Below are positions 52,268 to 60,480 of a stretch of 60,923 nt of DNA, piece after piece. The stretch comes from Gemmatimonadota bacterium (GTDB lineage Bacteria; Gemmatimonadota; Gemmatimonadetes; Longimicrobiales; Gaopeijiaceae). The notes under the pieces are model-generated. The model was not told where the DNA came from and did no database searches. It saw nothing but the letters and a program-made list of their open reading frames with translations. How positions within the stretch are numbered: the first letter of the stretch is position 1; the number at the start of each line of letters is the position of its first letter. A program made the translations under genes and the position numbers. The stretch is from assembly GCA_007121455.1 (NCBI GenBank), contig SKKN01000058.1, positions 1 through 60,923 of the forward strand. The letters are read 5' to 3'.

Positions 52268-54385
52268 TCATAGCTCGAGCCGCTTCAGAAACTGAGCGTT
52301 GATCGCCACGATCACGGTGCTCGCGGACATGAACACGGCTCCGAGGGCCGGGGTCAGAAGGATGCCCCAGGCCGCGAGGACCCCAGCAGCGAGGGGGATG
52401 GCGAAGATGTTGTATCCCGCCGCCCACCAGAGGTTCTGCACCATCTTCCGGTAGGTGGCGCGGGAGAGGGTGACGATCCTGGGGATGTCGCGGGGGTCCG
52501 AACGCACGAGCACGATGTGACCCGCCTCGACGGCCACGTCCGTCCCCGCACCGATTGCGATCCCGATCTCGGCGGTGGCGAGCGCCGGCGCGTCGTTCAC
52601 CCCATCGCCCACCATCGCGACCTTCTTCCCCTGCGCCTGCAGCTCCCGCACCTTCGATGCCTTGTCCTCGGGAAGCACCTCGGCGAAGACCGTGTCGATG
52701 CCGAGCTCCTCGGCCACGGCGCGAGCCACGGCCCAGGCGTCCCCGGTGAGCATGGCGACCTCGACGCCCCGCTCGTGCAGCGCGTGGATCGCCTCCCGGC
52801 TCTCTTCCCGGATCGCGTCGGCCACGGCGAAGACGGCCACGGCCTTCCCGTCCCGGAGGAGGTAGATGGCGGCCTGGCCGCGGTCTGCGGCCCTCTCCGC
52901 CGCCTTCCGCAGCGCGTCCGGCACCTTCGCGTCTTCCTGCTCGAGGAGGGCGGGCCCGCCCATGTGGTACTCGACACCCTCCACCGAGGCCGCGACGCCC
53001 TTACCCGTAATGGCCCGGAAGCCGTCGGCGGAGGGGATCTCCATCCCCTTGTCCTGCGCCGTCTTGACGATCCCACGGGCGATCGGGTGCTCCGACTCCG
53101 ACTCCACGGCGGCCGCGATGCGGAGCGCCTCGTCCTCGGCGTCGCCGTTCGCTACCGCCAGGTCCACGACGCGGAACTCGCCCAGCGTCAGGGTGCCGGT
53201 CTTATCGAAGATCACCGCGTCGAGCTCACGGGCCTCTTCCAAGCCCCGCCTGTCGCGGATGAGGAGGCCGCTCTGGGCTCCCAGCGTGGTGGAGATCGCC
53301 ACGACGAGTGGGACCGCGAGACCGAGGGCGTGGGGGCAGGCGATCACGAGGACCGTCACCGTCCGCACGATCGAGAAGTCGATGTCCGCACCCAGCAACT
53401 GCCAGACCACGAGAGTGAGCACCCCGGCTCCCAGGGCGACGCCCGTAAGGAGCTGCGCGGCCCGGTCCGCCAGGTGCTGGGCCCGGGACTTCGACTGCTG
53501 GGCCTCGGAGACGAGGCGCATGATCCCGGAGAGCTTCGTGTCTTCCCCGGTCCCCGTCACCTCTACCCGGAGGGAGCCCTCGCCGTTGATCGTTCCGGCG
53601 ATGACCTCCGCCCCCTCCTCCTTCTTCACCGGCCGGGACTCTCCCGTGATCATCGCTTCGTTGACGTCGCTCGCGCCCCGTCGGACGACGCCGTCCGCGG
53701 GGACGCTCTCGCCCGGCCGAACGAGGATGAGGTCGCCGTCCCGGAGCTCAGTGACGGGCACGGTCTCCTCGCCGTCGTCCGTGACACGGGTTGCCATGTC
53801 CGGCAGCAGCTTCGCCAGCTCCTGGAGCGCTCCTCGAGCCTGGTCGATCGAACGCATCTCGATCCAGTGCCCGAGGAGCATGATCGACACCAGCGTGGCC
53901 AGCTCCCACCAGAGCGCCGCAGCCTCGATGAGCCCCACCTGGACCACCCACGAGAAAACGAAGGCCACGCTGATCGCGAGGGCAATCAGCGTCATCATCC
54001 CGGGGAGCCGGGCCCTCAGCTCGTGCCACGCGCCCTGAACGAAGACCCACCCGCCGTAGAAGAAGACGACCGTGCCCAGGACCGGCCCGATCCAGTCCGA
54101 TCCGGGGAAGACGGGCGCCTGGTAGCCGAGGAGCTCCTGGATGTGCTCCGACCAGAAGACGACCGGCAGGGTCAGGATCGCCGAGAGCCAGAATCGGTCC
54201 CGGAACATCTCCGGGGTGTGGCCCTCGTGCTTGTCGTGACCCGCGTGGGGGTCGTGTGCCTCGTGGCCGCAATGTCCGGTGGGCTCCGCCACCGCCGCAC
54301 CGTGCTCGTGGCCCCCGGAGGCCTCCTGACTCCCAGGGCCCGCGTCGTCTCCAGCGTGCTCGTGGTCGCTCCTTCTCGCCGTCAT
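52268..54385 (-). CDS. copB: copper-translocating P-type ATPase, CopB type
   Basis: A 705-residue P1B ATPase. The His-rich N-terminus (DHEHAGDDAG, GHCGHEAHDPHAGHDKHEGH) replaces CxxC metal domains. The membrane metal motif is CPH (VLVIACPHALGLAVPL), which marks the CopB subclass exporting copper or silver. Also seen are the actuator TGES in EAMITGESRPVKK, the phosphorylation site DKTGTLT, the ATP-site HP in SESEHPIARGI, and hinge GDGVNDAPALA. The ATG overlaps the methyltransferase stop (ATGA). The C-terminal third is duplicated as the remnant at 28,219. Confidence 0.95.
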   Translation of the reverse strand: MTARRSDHEHAGDDAGPGSQEASGGHEHGAAVAEPTGHCGHEAHDPHAGHDKHEGHTPEMFRDRFWLSAILTLPVVFWSEHIQELLGYQAPVFPGSDWIGPVLGTVVFFYGGWVFVQGAWHELRARLPGMMTLIALAISVAFVFSWVVQVGLIEAAALWWELATLVSIMLLGHWIEMRSIDQARGALQELAKLLPDMATRVTDDGEETVPVTELRDGDLILVRPGESVPADGVVRRGASDVNEAMITGESRPVKKEEGAEVIAGTINGEGSLRVEVTGTGEDTKLSGIMRLVSEAQQSKSRAQHLADRAAQLLTGVALGAGVLTLVVWQLLGADIDFSIVRTVTVLVIACPHALGLAVPLVVAISTTLGAQSGLLIRDRRGLEEARELDAVIFDKTGTLTLGEFRVVDLAVANGDAEDEALRIAAAVESESEHPIARGIVKTAQDKGMEIPSADGFRAITGKGVAASVEGVEYHMGGPALLEQEDAKVPDALRKAAERAADRGQAAIYLLRDGKAVAVFAVADAIREESREAIHALHERGVEVAMLTGDAWAVARAVAEELGIDTVFAEVLPEDKASKVRELQAQGKKVAMVGDGVNDAPALATAEIGIAIGAGTDVAVEAGHIVLVRSDPRDIPRIVTLSRATYRKMVQNLWWAAGYNIFAIPLAAGVLAAWGILLTPALGAVFMSASTVIVAINAQFLKRLEL

Positions 54386-55080
54386 GTCGTCTCCCGGATG
54401 GGGTGGAGATCGCGGCTCTCGGCTTCGTCGGATTGCGGCCGCACCGCCGCGATGAGGCGGAAGATGCGGCGTCGATCGAGGGGGCGGTCCTCCTCGATCT
54501 CGAATCCCGCCCTTCGCACGGTTCCGACCGTGTCCCGGTCGATGTTGACCCCCATTGTGCGGACCACGAGCGGGTTCATCCAGTCCATGAGTCGACCGAG
54601 GACGGGGCTCCCGCTTCTCACGTGTTCGAGAAGGAGAAGGCGTCCTCCCGGCCGAAGAACCCGCCGGACCTCCGCGAGACCCCGGAGGGCGTCGGGCACG
54701 GAGCAGAAGACAAAGGTGCCCACGGCGGCATCGAAACTCTCCTTTCGGAAGCCCATCGCCTGCGCGTCCATCTGGACGAGATCGGGGCGGGGCCGCTCTC
54801 CCCGAAGCGCGGCGGCACGGGCCAGCATGCGCCCGCTGAGATCGACACCCACGACGCGGACTCCTTCAGGGTGATATGGGAGGTTTGCACCGGTCCCGAT
54901 CCCGACCTCCAGGATGCGTCCGGACGTCACGCGCTCCCAGACGAGCGGGCGCCAACCACTGTAATGGAGATGCTCAACGGCGCGGTTGAGGAGGTCGTAG
55001 ACCGGGGCGATCCGGTCGTATCGTCTCCGAGCCTTGCGCGTTTCGCGCTCGTCCAGCGCGGTTCGTGCGATGGTGCGCAT
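54382..55080 (-). CDS. class I SAM-dependent methyltransferase (PmtA/UbiE-like)
   Basis: A 232-residue protein from the ATG at 55,080, after GGAGAAACCGA. The N-terminus RRRYDRIAPVYDLLNRAVEH is typical of UbiE and phospholipid methyltransferases. SAM motif I is ILEVGIGTGANLPYHPEG, motif II is FDAAVGTFVFCSVPD and the post-motif is RVLRPGGRLLLLEHVRSG. It is probably a methyltransferase acting on phospholipid or quinone head groups. It is directly coupled to copB, a recurrent pairing in copper-resistance loci whose reason is not clear from sequence. Confidence 0.88.
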   Translation of the reverse strand: MRTIARTALDERETRKARRRYDRIAPVYDLLNRAVEHLHYSGWRPLVWERVTSGRILEVGIGTGANLPYHPEGVRVVGVDLSGRMLARAAALRGERPRPDLVQMDAQAMGFRKESFDAAVGTFVFCSVPDALRGLAEVRRVLRPGGRLLLLEHVRSGSPVLGRLMDWMNPLVVRTMGVNIDRDTVGTVRRAGFEIEEDRPLDRRRIFRLIAAVRPQSDEAESRDLHPIRETT

Positions 55081-55259
55081 TCGGTTTCTCCGGCCCGGAT
55101 TCACCCTTTCGACTTGTCCGACGGATGGTTGCCGCCGGCACATGGACGTCCGGGTTGCAAGGCGCAAGCCGCCTTCGCACCCACACCGAAAACCCCATTG
55201 GTTTCGGGAAAGGGATCCCATCGGGAGCGGCTTGGTCTGTACCGCGTCCGGCGCTGACA

Positions 55260-55287
55260 ACGGGACAGTGCCTGCAGCCACGGGACA
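55260..55287. promoter_or_regulatory. ACGGGACA direct repeat with 20-bp period
   Basis: ACGGGACA occurs at 55,260-55,267 and 55,280-55,287, two helical turns apart, in the 350-base gap between the divergent methyltransferase-copB genes and the membrane protein at 55,430. It could be a tandem activator site. Support is limited to spacing and position. Confidence 0.3.
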
Positions 55288-55429
55288 TAATGGCCCGTGA
55301 TGTCGCGTGCCGTTCCCACCATTACCTTCGAACAGTCTCGCTCCTCCGCGGCGAGCTCACTTCGACACGGAACGTGGCCGGGGCGATCAACGGGGGACTG
55401 TAAGAGGGAACATGGGGAGATCTTGAGCC

Positions 55430-55735
55430 GTGAACCCAGGCGAGCAGGATGCGTGGTGGCAGCCGTGGGCCGCCCTGTCGCTTTTCGCATTCCTCTTCAA
55501 CTTCGTCTGGGAGTTCCTCCAGGTGCCGGCGTTCGAGGGGCTGGCGGACGAGCCGCACTGGTCCAGCATCCTCTTCTGCCTCCAGGACACGGTCGGGGAC
55601 GTAGTCATCCTGGCGATCGCGTACGGGGCCGTGACTGGGGTCACCGGAACGCGCTGGTGGCTCACGTGGCCCACGGTTCGAAGAGTCAGCGCCTATTTCG
55701 CGGTGGGTCTTGCCATGACCTTCGTCCTCGCCTCC
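55430..55735 (+). pseudogene. multi-helix membrane protein, truncated at the C-terminus
   Basis: The GTG at 55,430 (GGGGAG upstream) opens NPGEQDAWWQPWAALSLFAF, FNFVWEFLQVPAFEGLADEP, CLQDTVGDVVILAIAYGAVT and YFAVGLAMTFVLA. Three membrane helices remain. Directly after VLA the frame enters rhodanese sequence read out of frame, so the original end was replaced. A shorter remnant of the same protein lies at 46,854. No family name is known to me. Confidence 0.65.
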
Positions 55736-55932
55736 CCATCGCAGAGTTCGAGCAGCGACTCCGCGAGCTTCCGCGAGACCGGGAGATTGTGGCCTACCGT
55801 CGAGGTCCTTACTGCCTCTTCTCCCGCCAGGCGGTGGAGCGACTCCGAAGCCACGGTCTCCGGGCCTACCGGATGGAAGAAGGAGTGGCGGAGTGGGAGG
55901 AACGGGGATTCCCGGTGGCCGCCGGGGGCTGA
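55731..55932 (+). pseudogene. rhodanese domain fragment with altered active site
   Basis: The plus strand encodes LPIAEFEQRLRELPRDREIV, AYRRGPYCLFSRQAVERLRS, HGLRAYRMEEGVAEWEERGF and PVAAGG-stop, the C-terminal half of a rhodanese domain, probably from an ArsR-rhodanese fusion. The usual active-site loop is YCRGPYC; here it is YRRGPYC, so the catalytic Cys is Arg (CGT where TGT is expected). The domain start is fused to the membrane-protein remnant. Two defects together point to a dead gene. Confidence 0.7.
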
Positions 55933-55983
55933 AAAGATCCGAGCCCGGAACATGGGCCTCACCAGTGGAGCGCCGAGCGCCTG

Positions 55984-57321
55984 ATGAGCGAGACGGGCGT
56001 CCGCCTCGGCCTGCGGGAGAACTGGAAGCAGTTCTGGCTTCTCGTCCTCGTCAACGCCTTCGTGGGCGCCATGGTGGGACTCGAACGCACGGTCCTGCCC
56101 CTCATCGCCGAGGAAGATTTCGGGATGGTGGCCCGGGGAGCCATTCTCTCCTTCATCGTCACCTTCGGGTTCGTGAAAGCGGGCACGAACTTCTTCGCCG
56201 GTCGGCTGGGAGACCTCTTCGGCCGAAAGAAGGTGCTTCTCGTCGGATGGCTCTTCGGGATTCCCGTGCCCTTCCTTCTCATGTGGGCGCCGTCGTGGTC
56301 CTGGATCATCTTCGCGAACGTGCTGCTGGGCGTGAACCAGGGCCTTGCCTGGTCCACCACGGTCATCATGAAAATCGACCTGGTGGGCCCCAAAGCTCGC
56401 GGGCTCGCCATGGGCCTGAACGAGTTCGCCGGTTACCTGGCGGTGGCCCTGGCCGCCCTGGGCACGGGCTACGTGGCCGAAGCCTTCGGTCTTCGCCCCG
56501 AGCCCTTCTACATGGGGATCGCCTTCGTGGCCCTTGGCCTGGGGCTCACATTGCTCTTCGTGCGCGAGACCGCCGAACACGTTGCCCTCGAAATCCGGAA
56601 CCGCACTCCGAGCTCGGAGGATCCCACGCTGGGGGGCACCCTGAGCGGACGGGAGATCTTCACCATGGCGAGCTGGCGCCATCCGGCCCTGTTCGGAGCC
56701 AGTCAGGCCGGTATGGTGACGAACTTCAAGGACGGTCTGGCATGGGGGCTCTTCCCGCTCTTCTTCGTCGCCGGCGGTCTTTCGGTAAGCCAGATCGGGA
56801 TCCTCACGTTCATCTATCCGGCGCTGTGGGGCATCCTTCAGCTCTGGACCGGGGGCCTTTCCGACCGTATGGGTCGGAAACCCCTCATTGTCGGAGGGAT
56901 GCTCCTTCAGGCCCTGGCCCTGTTTGTCGTGGCCGCCGGCGGTGGATTCTCGGTCTGGTTCGTGGGCAGTGCCCTTCTGGGCGCCGGAACCGCACTGGTG
57001 TATCCCACGCTGCTCGCCTCGGTGGCCGACGTGGCCCACCCCGCCTGGCGGGGATCGGCGGTGGGCGTGTACCGACTTTGGCGGGACTCCGGCTACGCAT
57101 TCGGCGCCATCGTGGCCGGGATCCTCGCGGACCTTCTCGGGATCGCTCCGGCGATCCTGGCTGGGGGACTCCTGGCCTTGCTCTCGAGCGCCCTCGTCTG
57201 GGTGCGGATGCCCGAAACGCTTCCAGGAAAGGATCGGTCGGACGGCAACTCCGGCCCCCCGGGCACCTACCCCACCGTCGAAGAAGCAAACACGCCTTCA
57301 ACCGACAGGACCCATCCATGA
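55984..57321 (+). CDS. major facilitator superfamily transporter
   Basis: A 445-residue protein with 12 predicted helices. It starts MSETGVRLGLRENWKQFWLL. The family loop after helix 2 is GRLGDLFGRKKVLLVG (G-x-L-x-D-x-x-G-R-K), repeated in the second half as GGLSDRMGRKPLIVGG. Helix 5 has GLNEFAGYLAVALAALGTGY. Related MFS proteins occur near arsenic or metal-resistance and rhodanese genes, which fits the neighbours, but the substrate is not known. Its stop overlaps the DsrE-like start (ATGA). Confidence 0.9.
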   Translation: MSETGVRLGLRENWKQFWLLVLVNAFVGAMVGLERTVLPLIAEEDFGMVARGAILSFIVTFGFVKAGTNFFAGRLGDLFGRKKVLLVGWLFGIPVPFLLMWAPSWSWIIFANVLLGVNQGLAWSTTVIMKIDLVGPKARGLAMGLNEFAGYLAVALAALGTGYVAEAFGLRPEPFYMGIAFVALGLGLTLLFVRETAEHVALEIRNRTPSSEDPTLGGTLSGREIFTMASWRHPALFGASQAGMVTNFKDGLAWGLFPLFFVAGGLSVSQIGILTFIYPALWGILQLWTGGLSDRMGRKPLIVGGMLLQALALFVVAAGGGFSVWFVGSALLGAGTALVYPTLLASVADVAHPAWRGSAVGVYRLWRDSGYAFGAIVAGILADLLGIAPAILAGGLLALLSSALVWVRMPETLPGKDRSDGNSGPPGTYPTVEEANTPSTDRTHP

Positions 57322-57520
57322 AGACCCTCTTCATCGTCAATCACCCCCGTACGGCACCGAGCACGCCTTCAACGCCGTCCGGCTCGCGAACACCCTGAGC
57401 GCGCGGGACGATCAGGAGGTGAGGCTCTTCCTCCAGGGCGACGCGGCCCTCTGCGCCAAGAGCGGCCAGGACGTTCCCAAGAGGTACTACAATCTCGAGC
57501 AAATGCTCAAGCTCGCTCGC
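57318..57520 (+). pseudogene. DsrE-family protein fragment, frameshifted
   Basis: The ATG at 57,318 gives MKTLFIVNHP. After a five-C run (57,344-57,348) the frame must shift to read PYGTEHAFNAVRLANTLSAR, RDDQEVRLFLQGDAALCAKS and QDVPKRYYNLEQMLKL, a typical DsrE/DsrF-like sulfur-relay protein. One missing C explains it. The C-terminal part with the usual CG-x-C motif is gone, replaced by an unrelated remnant. It would have been co-translated with the MFS gene. Confidence 0.75.
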
Positions 57521-57618
57521 GCGGCCTCGGCTCCGGATCCCTCGACACCGCAGGCTGCCAGGGTGAAGGTGGCGGAAAACGCCAGAACGGCCGGAAGTCC
57601 AGCATGCACGCTTCTCAT
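57487..57618 (-). pseudogene. lipoprotein N-terminal fragment
   Basis: The minus strand from the ATG at 57,618 reads MRSVHAGLPAVLAFSATFTL then AACGVEGSGAEAARAS, a good lipoprotein signal with lipobox LAAC, followed by a stop after 43 residues. The body of the protein is absent. It faces the DsrE remnant, and the two overlap at the junction. Confidence 0.45.
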
Positions 57619-57762
57619 GGCGCAATTCTCCGCGCGACCGCGGAGCACCCCATGGAGCACGGTCCCCGGTGGATCAGTGCCCGGTTCAACTGCCCCCTGG
57701 CCTACGGCGCCCTCCAGGCCGCCGGCTTCCGGGAGACACCCCCGTGCACGGCGTACCGGTGA
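57600..57762 (+). pseudogene. unassigned C-terminal fragment
   Basis: The plus strand reads HGAILRATAEHPMEHGPRWI, SARFNCPLAYGALQAAGFRE, TPPCTAYR-stop. The composition looks like a real protein end (balanced, with two Cys), but no family is recognised and no start belongs to it. It lies between the DsrE remnant and the ATP-grasp gene. Confidence 0.35.
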
Positions 57763-57860
57763 CACCGAGAGAGCGCTCCGCCGGAGCGGCCCCTGCACCT
57801 GAGTTGGACCGTTGCCGACGGAGGTCTCTTACCCTACCCTTCCTGAAAATCGGAGATTCC

Positions 57861-59039
57861 ATGCGAGCCCTCGTAATCGACGGCGGTCATGCCCCCAGCG
57901 CCCTGGCGGCCACCCGTGAGCTGGGCCGGGCCGGATGGACCGTGGGTGTGGGTGGTGCATTCCGGGAGGGCTATGCGGCTGCATCCCGATGGTGCCGGCA
58001 ATACTTCGAGGTGCCGTCCCCGGCAGCCGGGATGGATGCGTTCATATCGGCCATCAATCGCGCGGTGGCTCACGGAGGTCACGAGGTGGTCTTCGTATCC
58101 GGCGATGCAGAGGCCATGGCCCTATCGTTCGCCAGAGACGACGTTCACGCCCGCGTTCCGTTCGCGGACTAACCCAACGTGAAGCGTTCCTTCGACAAGC
58201 TGGCCCTCAGTCGATTCGCCGAGGAGGCCGGGGTTCCCGTCCCCCGGACCCTGGAGGCCTACGAGGGAGCCCTCGAAAGCTTCGACGGCCCGCTGCTCGT
58301 GAAGTCCCGCTTTCACTGGGAGCCGGATGGTGCCACCAGCGATGGGCGTCTCGAAGCACGAATCGCTCCCAACCGGGAGTCGGCTCGGGCCTACGTGGAG
58401 GACATCCGAAACGCCGAAGGCGCCCCGATTCTCCAGGAGTTGATCGACGACCAGCTCATGGGATTCACGATCCTGACGGACGCGGATGCCAACCCGGTCG
58501 CAGAGCTTCAGCAGATGGCTCCCCTCACCTGGCGGCCCAAGATAGGGATGCCCGCCCGGGCCCATACGATCCCCGTGGACGAGGAGCTGGCCCGGGGGAT
58601 CCGGCGGATGCTCAAAGCGCTGGGCTGGTTCGGTCTCATCCAGCTCCAGTTCATCGTCTCATCGGATGGCCGGCCGTTCCTGATCGCCTTCAACGGACGG
58701 GCATATGCTTCCGAAGGACTGGCCCTGTCCGCCGGGATCAACTTCCATGACCTCTGGGGTCGAATCGCCAGGGGTCGCGAGTGGGAACGTCCGGGCGCGG
58801 CCAGGACCGGCCTCCGGTACCAGTGGACCGAAGGCGATATCCGGCAGTGCCTCGCCACCACCCGAAGGGGTCGGGCCCGCGCGCTGGCGGGCTGTCTCGG
58901 CTGGGGCCTGGGCGCTACGCATCCGATCTGGTCCCTGACCGATCCGGCTCCCTTCATCCGATATCCGGGGGATCTCCTTCGCCGGTACAGGAGGCTGCGG
59001 AGGCTGGCGGCGGCAGTGGCGGAACCGGCCGCCGGGTAG
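57861..59039 (+). CDS. ATP-grasp ligase-like protein interrupted by one in-frame TAA
   Basis: The ATG at 57,861 (CGGAGA upstream) starts MRALVIDGGHAPSALAATRE, the pre-ATP-grasp Rossmann fold, and runs to HARVPFAD. TAA at 58,170-58,172 interrupts. The same frame then continues PNVKRSFDKLALSRFAEEAG, VPVPRTLEAYEGAL, the ATP-binding DGPLLVKSRFHWEPDG, ILQELIDDQLMGFT and the metal-site region FGLIQLQFIVSSDG. Without the stop the protein is 392 residues, normal for carboxylate-amine ligases of the CarB-like type. If the stop is real, neither half alone should be active. Confidence 0.75.
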
Positions 59040-59246
59040 TCCCGGCGGAATCAGTTCTTGAACGCCATCACGGCGTCCGTGCTCCGGAAGGCGGCATGGT
59101 GGACCTGGAACGGGTTGTCGTTGAAGTCGGCCGGTTCTTCACGGTGTATCTTAGGTCGAGTGGTTGCAGCGCATGGATCTTAGCCGCGATCGTAAACGTC
59201 CTGATCGATGCCCCGTCTTTCGCGACGGTGTGAACCGGGTGGCCGT

Positions 59247-60300
59247 ATGAACCAGGCTCTCCGCTTCTGCAACGCCCCGGACGGGGTCCGGATCGCCTAC
59301 GCCACCTCCGGGACGGGCCCCCCTCTGGTCAAGGCCGCGAACTGGCTCTCCCACCTGCAGTACGAATGGGGCAGTCCAGTGTGGCGCCACTGGCTCGAGT
59401 CGCTTTCGACCGGTCGCACCCTGATCCGCTACGACATGCGGGGGTGCGGCCTCTCGGACTGGGACGTGGAGGACTGGTCCCTCGCCGCGGACCTGGCTGA
59501 TCTCGAGAGCGTGGTGGCTGCCACCGGACTCGACCGGTTCGCGCTCTTTGCGCTCTCCGGAGGCGCCGCCTCTGCCATTGCCTACGCCGCGCGTGAGCCA
59601 CCTCGTGCTTTGTGGGGGCTTCTTGAGGGGCCGATTCGAGCGGGACCCCACGCCGGAAGGCCGGCGGAAGGGAACGATGATGCTGGAGTTGATCCGGCAC
59701 GGCTGGGGAGTCGAGTCGTCCGCCTTCCGCCAGGTCTACACCAACCTCTTCCTGCCGGACGGCACATTGGAGCAAGTCGACTGGTTCAATGACCTCCAGC
59801 GGATCTCGACCTCGCCGGAGCTGGCGGCGCGGAGGTTCGAGGCCACCTTCCGGTTAGACCTGCGCGACCTGGCGCCGCGGGTCCGGGTGCCGACCCTCGT
59901 CCTCCATGCCCGGCGCGACGCGGTCGTGCCCTTCGAAGAGGGGAGGGCGCTTGCAGCCGCGATCCCGGGGGCCCGCTTCGTCCCCCTCGAGAGCTGCAAC
60001 CACGTCCTGCTCGAACAAGAGGAGGCCTGGCCGAGCTTCCTGAGCGAGGTTCGGCGCTTTCTCGGGGTGGAGCACGGGGAAGACCCGGGATTCGACCGGA
60101 GGGAGGTCGCCGCGCTCACTCCTCGGCAGCAGCAGGTGCTCTTCCTGGTCGCGGAGGGACTGGTCGACCGCGAGATTGCGGACGAGTTGTCGATCAGCGA
60201 GCATACCGTCAGCCGACACGTGGCCGATGTGCTGGCCCGATTGAAGGCGCCCTCACGTGCGGCCGCCGTCGCGAAGGCCCTCCGCAGCGGAATGCTCTGA
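59247..60300 (+). CDS. alpha/beta hydrolase fused to a LuxR-type HTH, frameshifted
   Basis: Frame 1, from the ATG at 59,247, has MNQALRFCNAPDGVRIAYAT, LIRYDMRGCGLSDWDVEDWS and the nucleophile FALSGGAASAIAYAAREP. Frame 2, from about 59,598, has VSHLVLCGGFLRGRFERDPT, RVPTLVLHARRDAVVPFEEG (Asp) and ESCNHVLLEQEEAW (His). A GerE/LuxR helix-turn-helix ends the protein: LTPRQQQVLFLVAEGLVDRE, LSISEHTVSRHVADVLARL. The family (about 345 residues) is thought to be a ligand-sensing regulator. The shift at GCGCGTGAGCC may be a small deletion between GAGCC-type repeats. Confidence 0.8.
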
Positions 60301-60480
60301 CCCTCGGCCCGTGCGGGGATTCTCCTGGCATCAAGACCCTCCGTGTCGTGGGGTATGGTTGGAAACGACCATAGGCTCCGCCGCAAATTGGTTGAAACGT
60401 CCGATGTTCCGGCGGCCTTCTGCCGCATATCGTGCATGGTGTGTCCGCATCGAGCCCCTCGCCACGAAAGGAGGATGACC

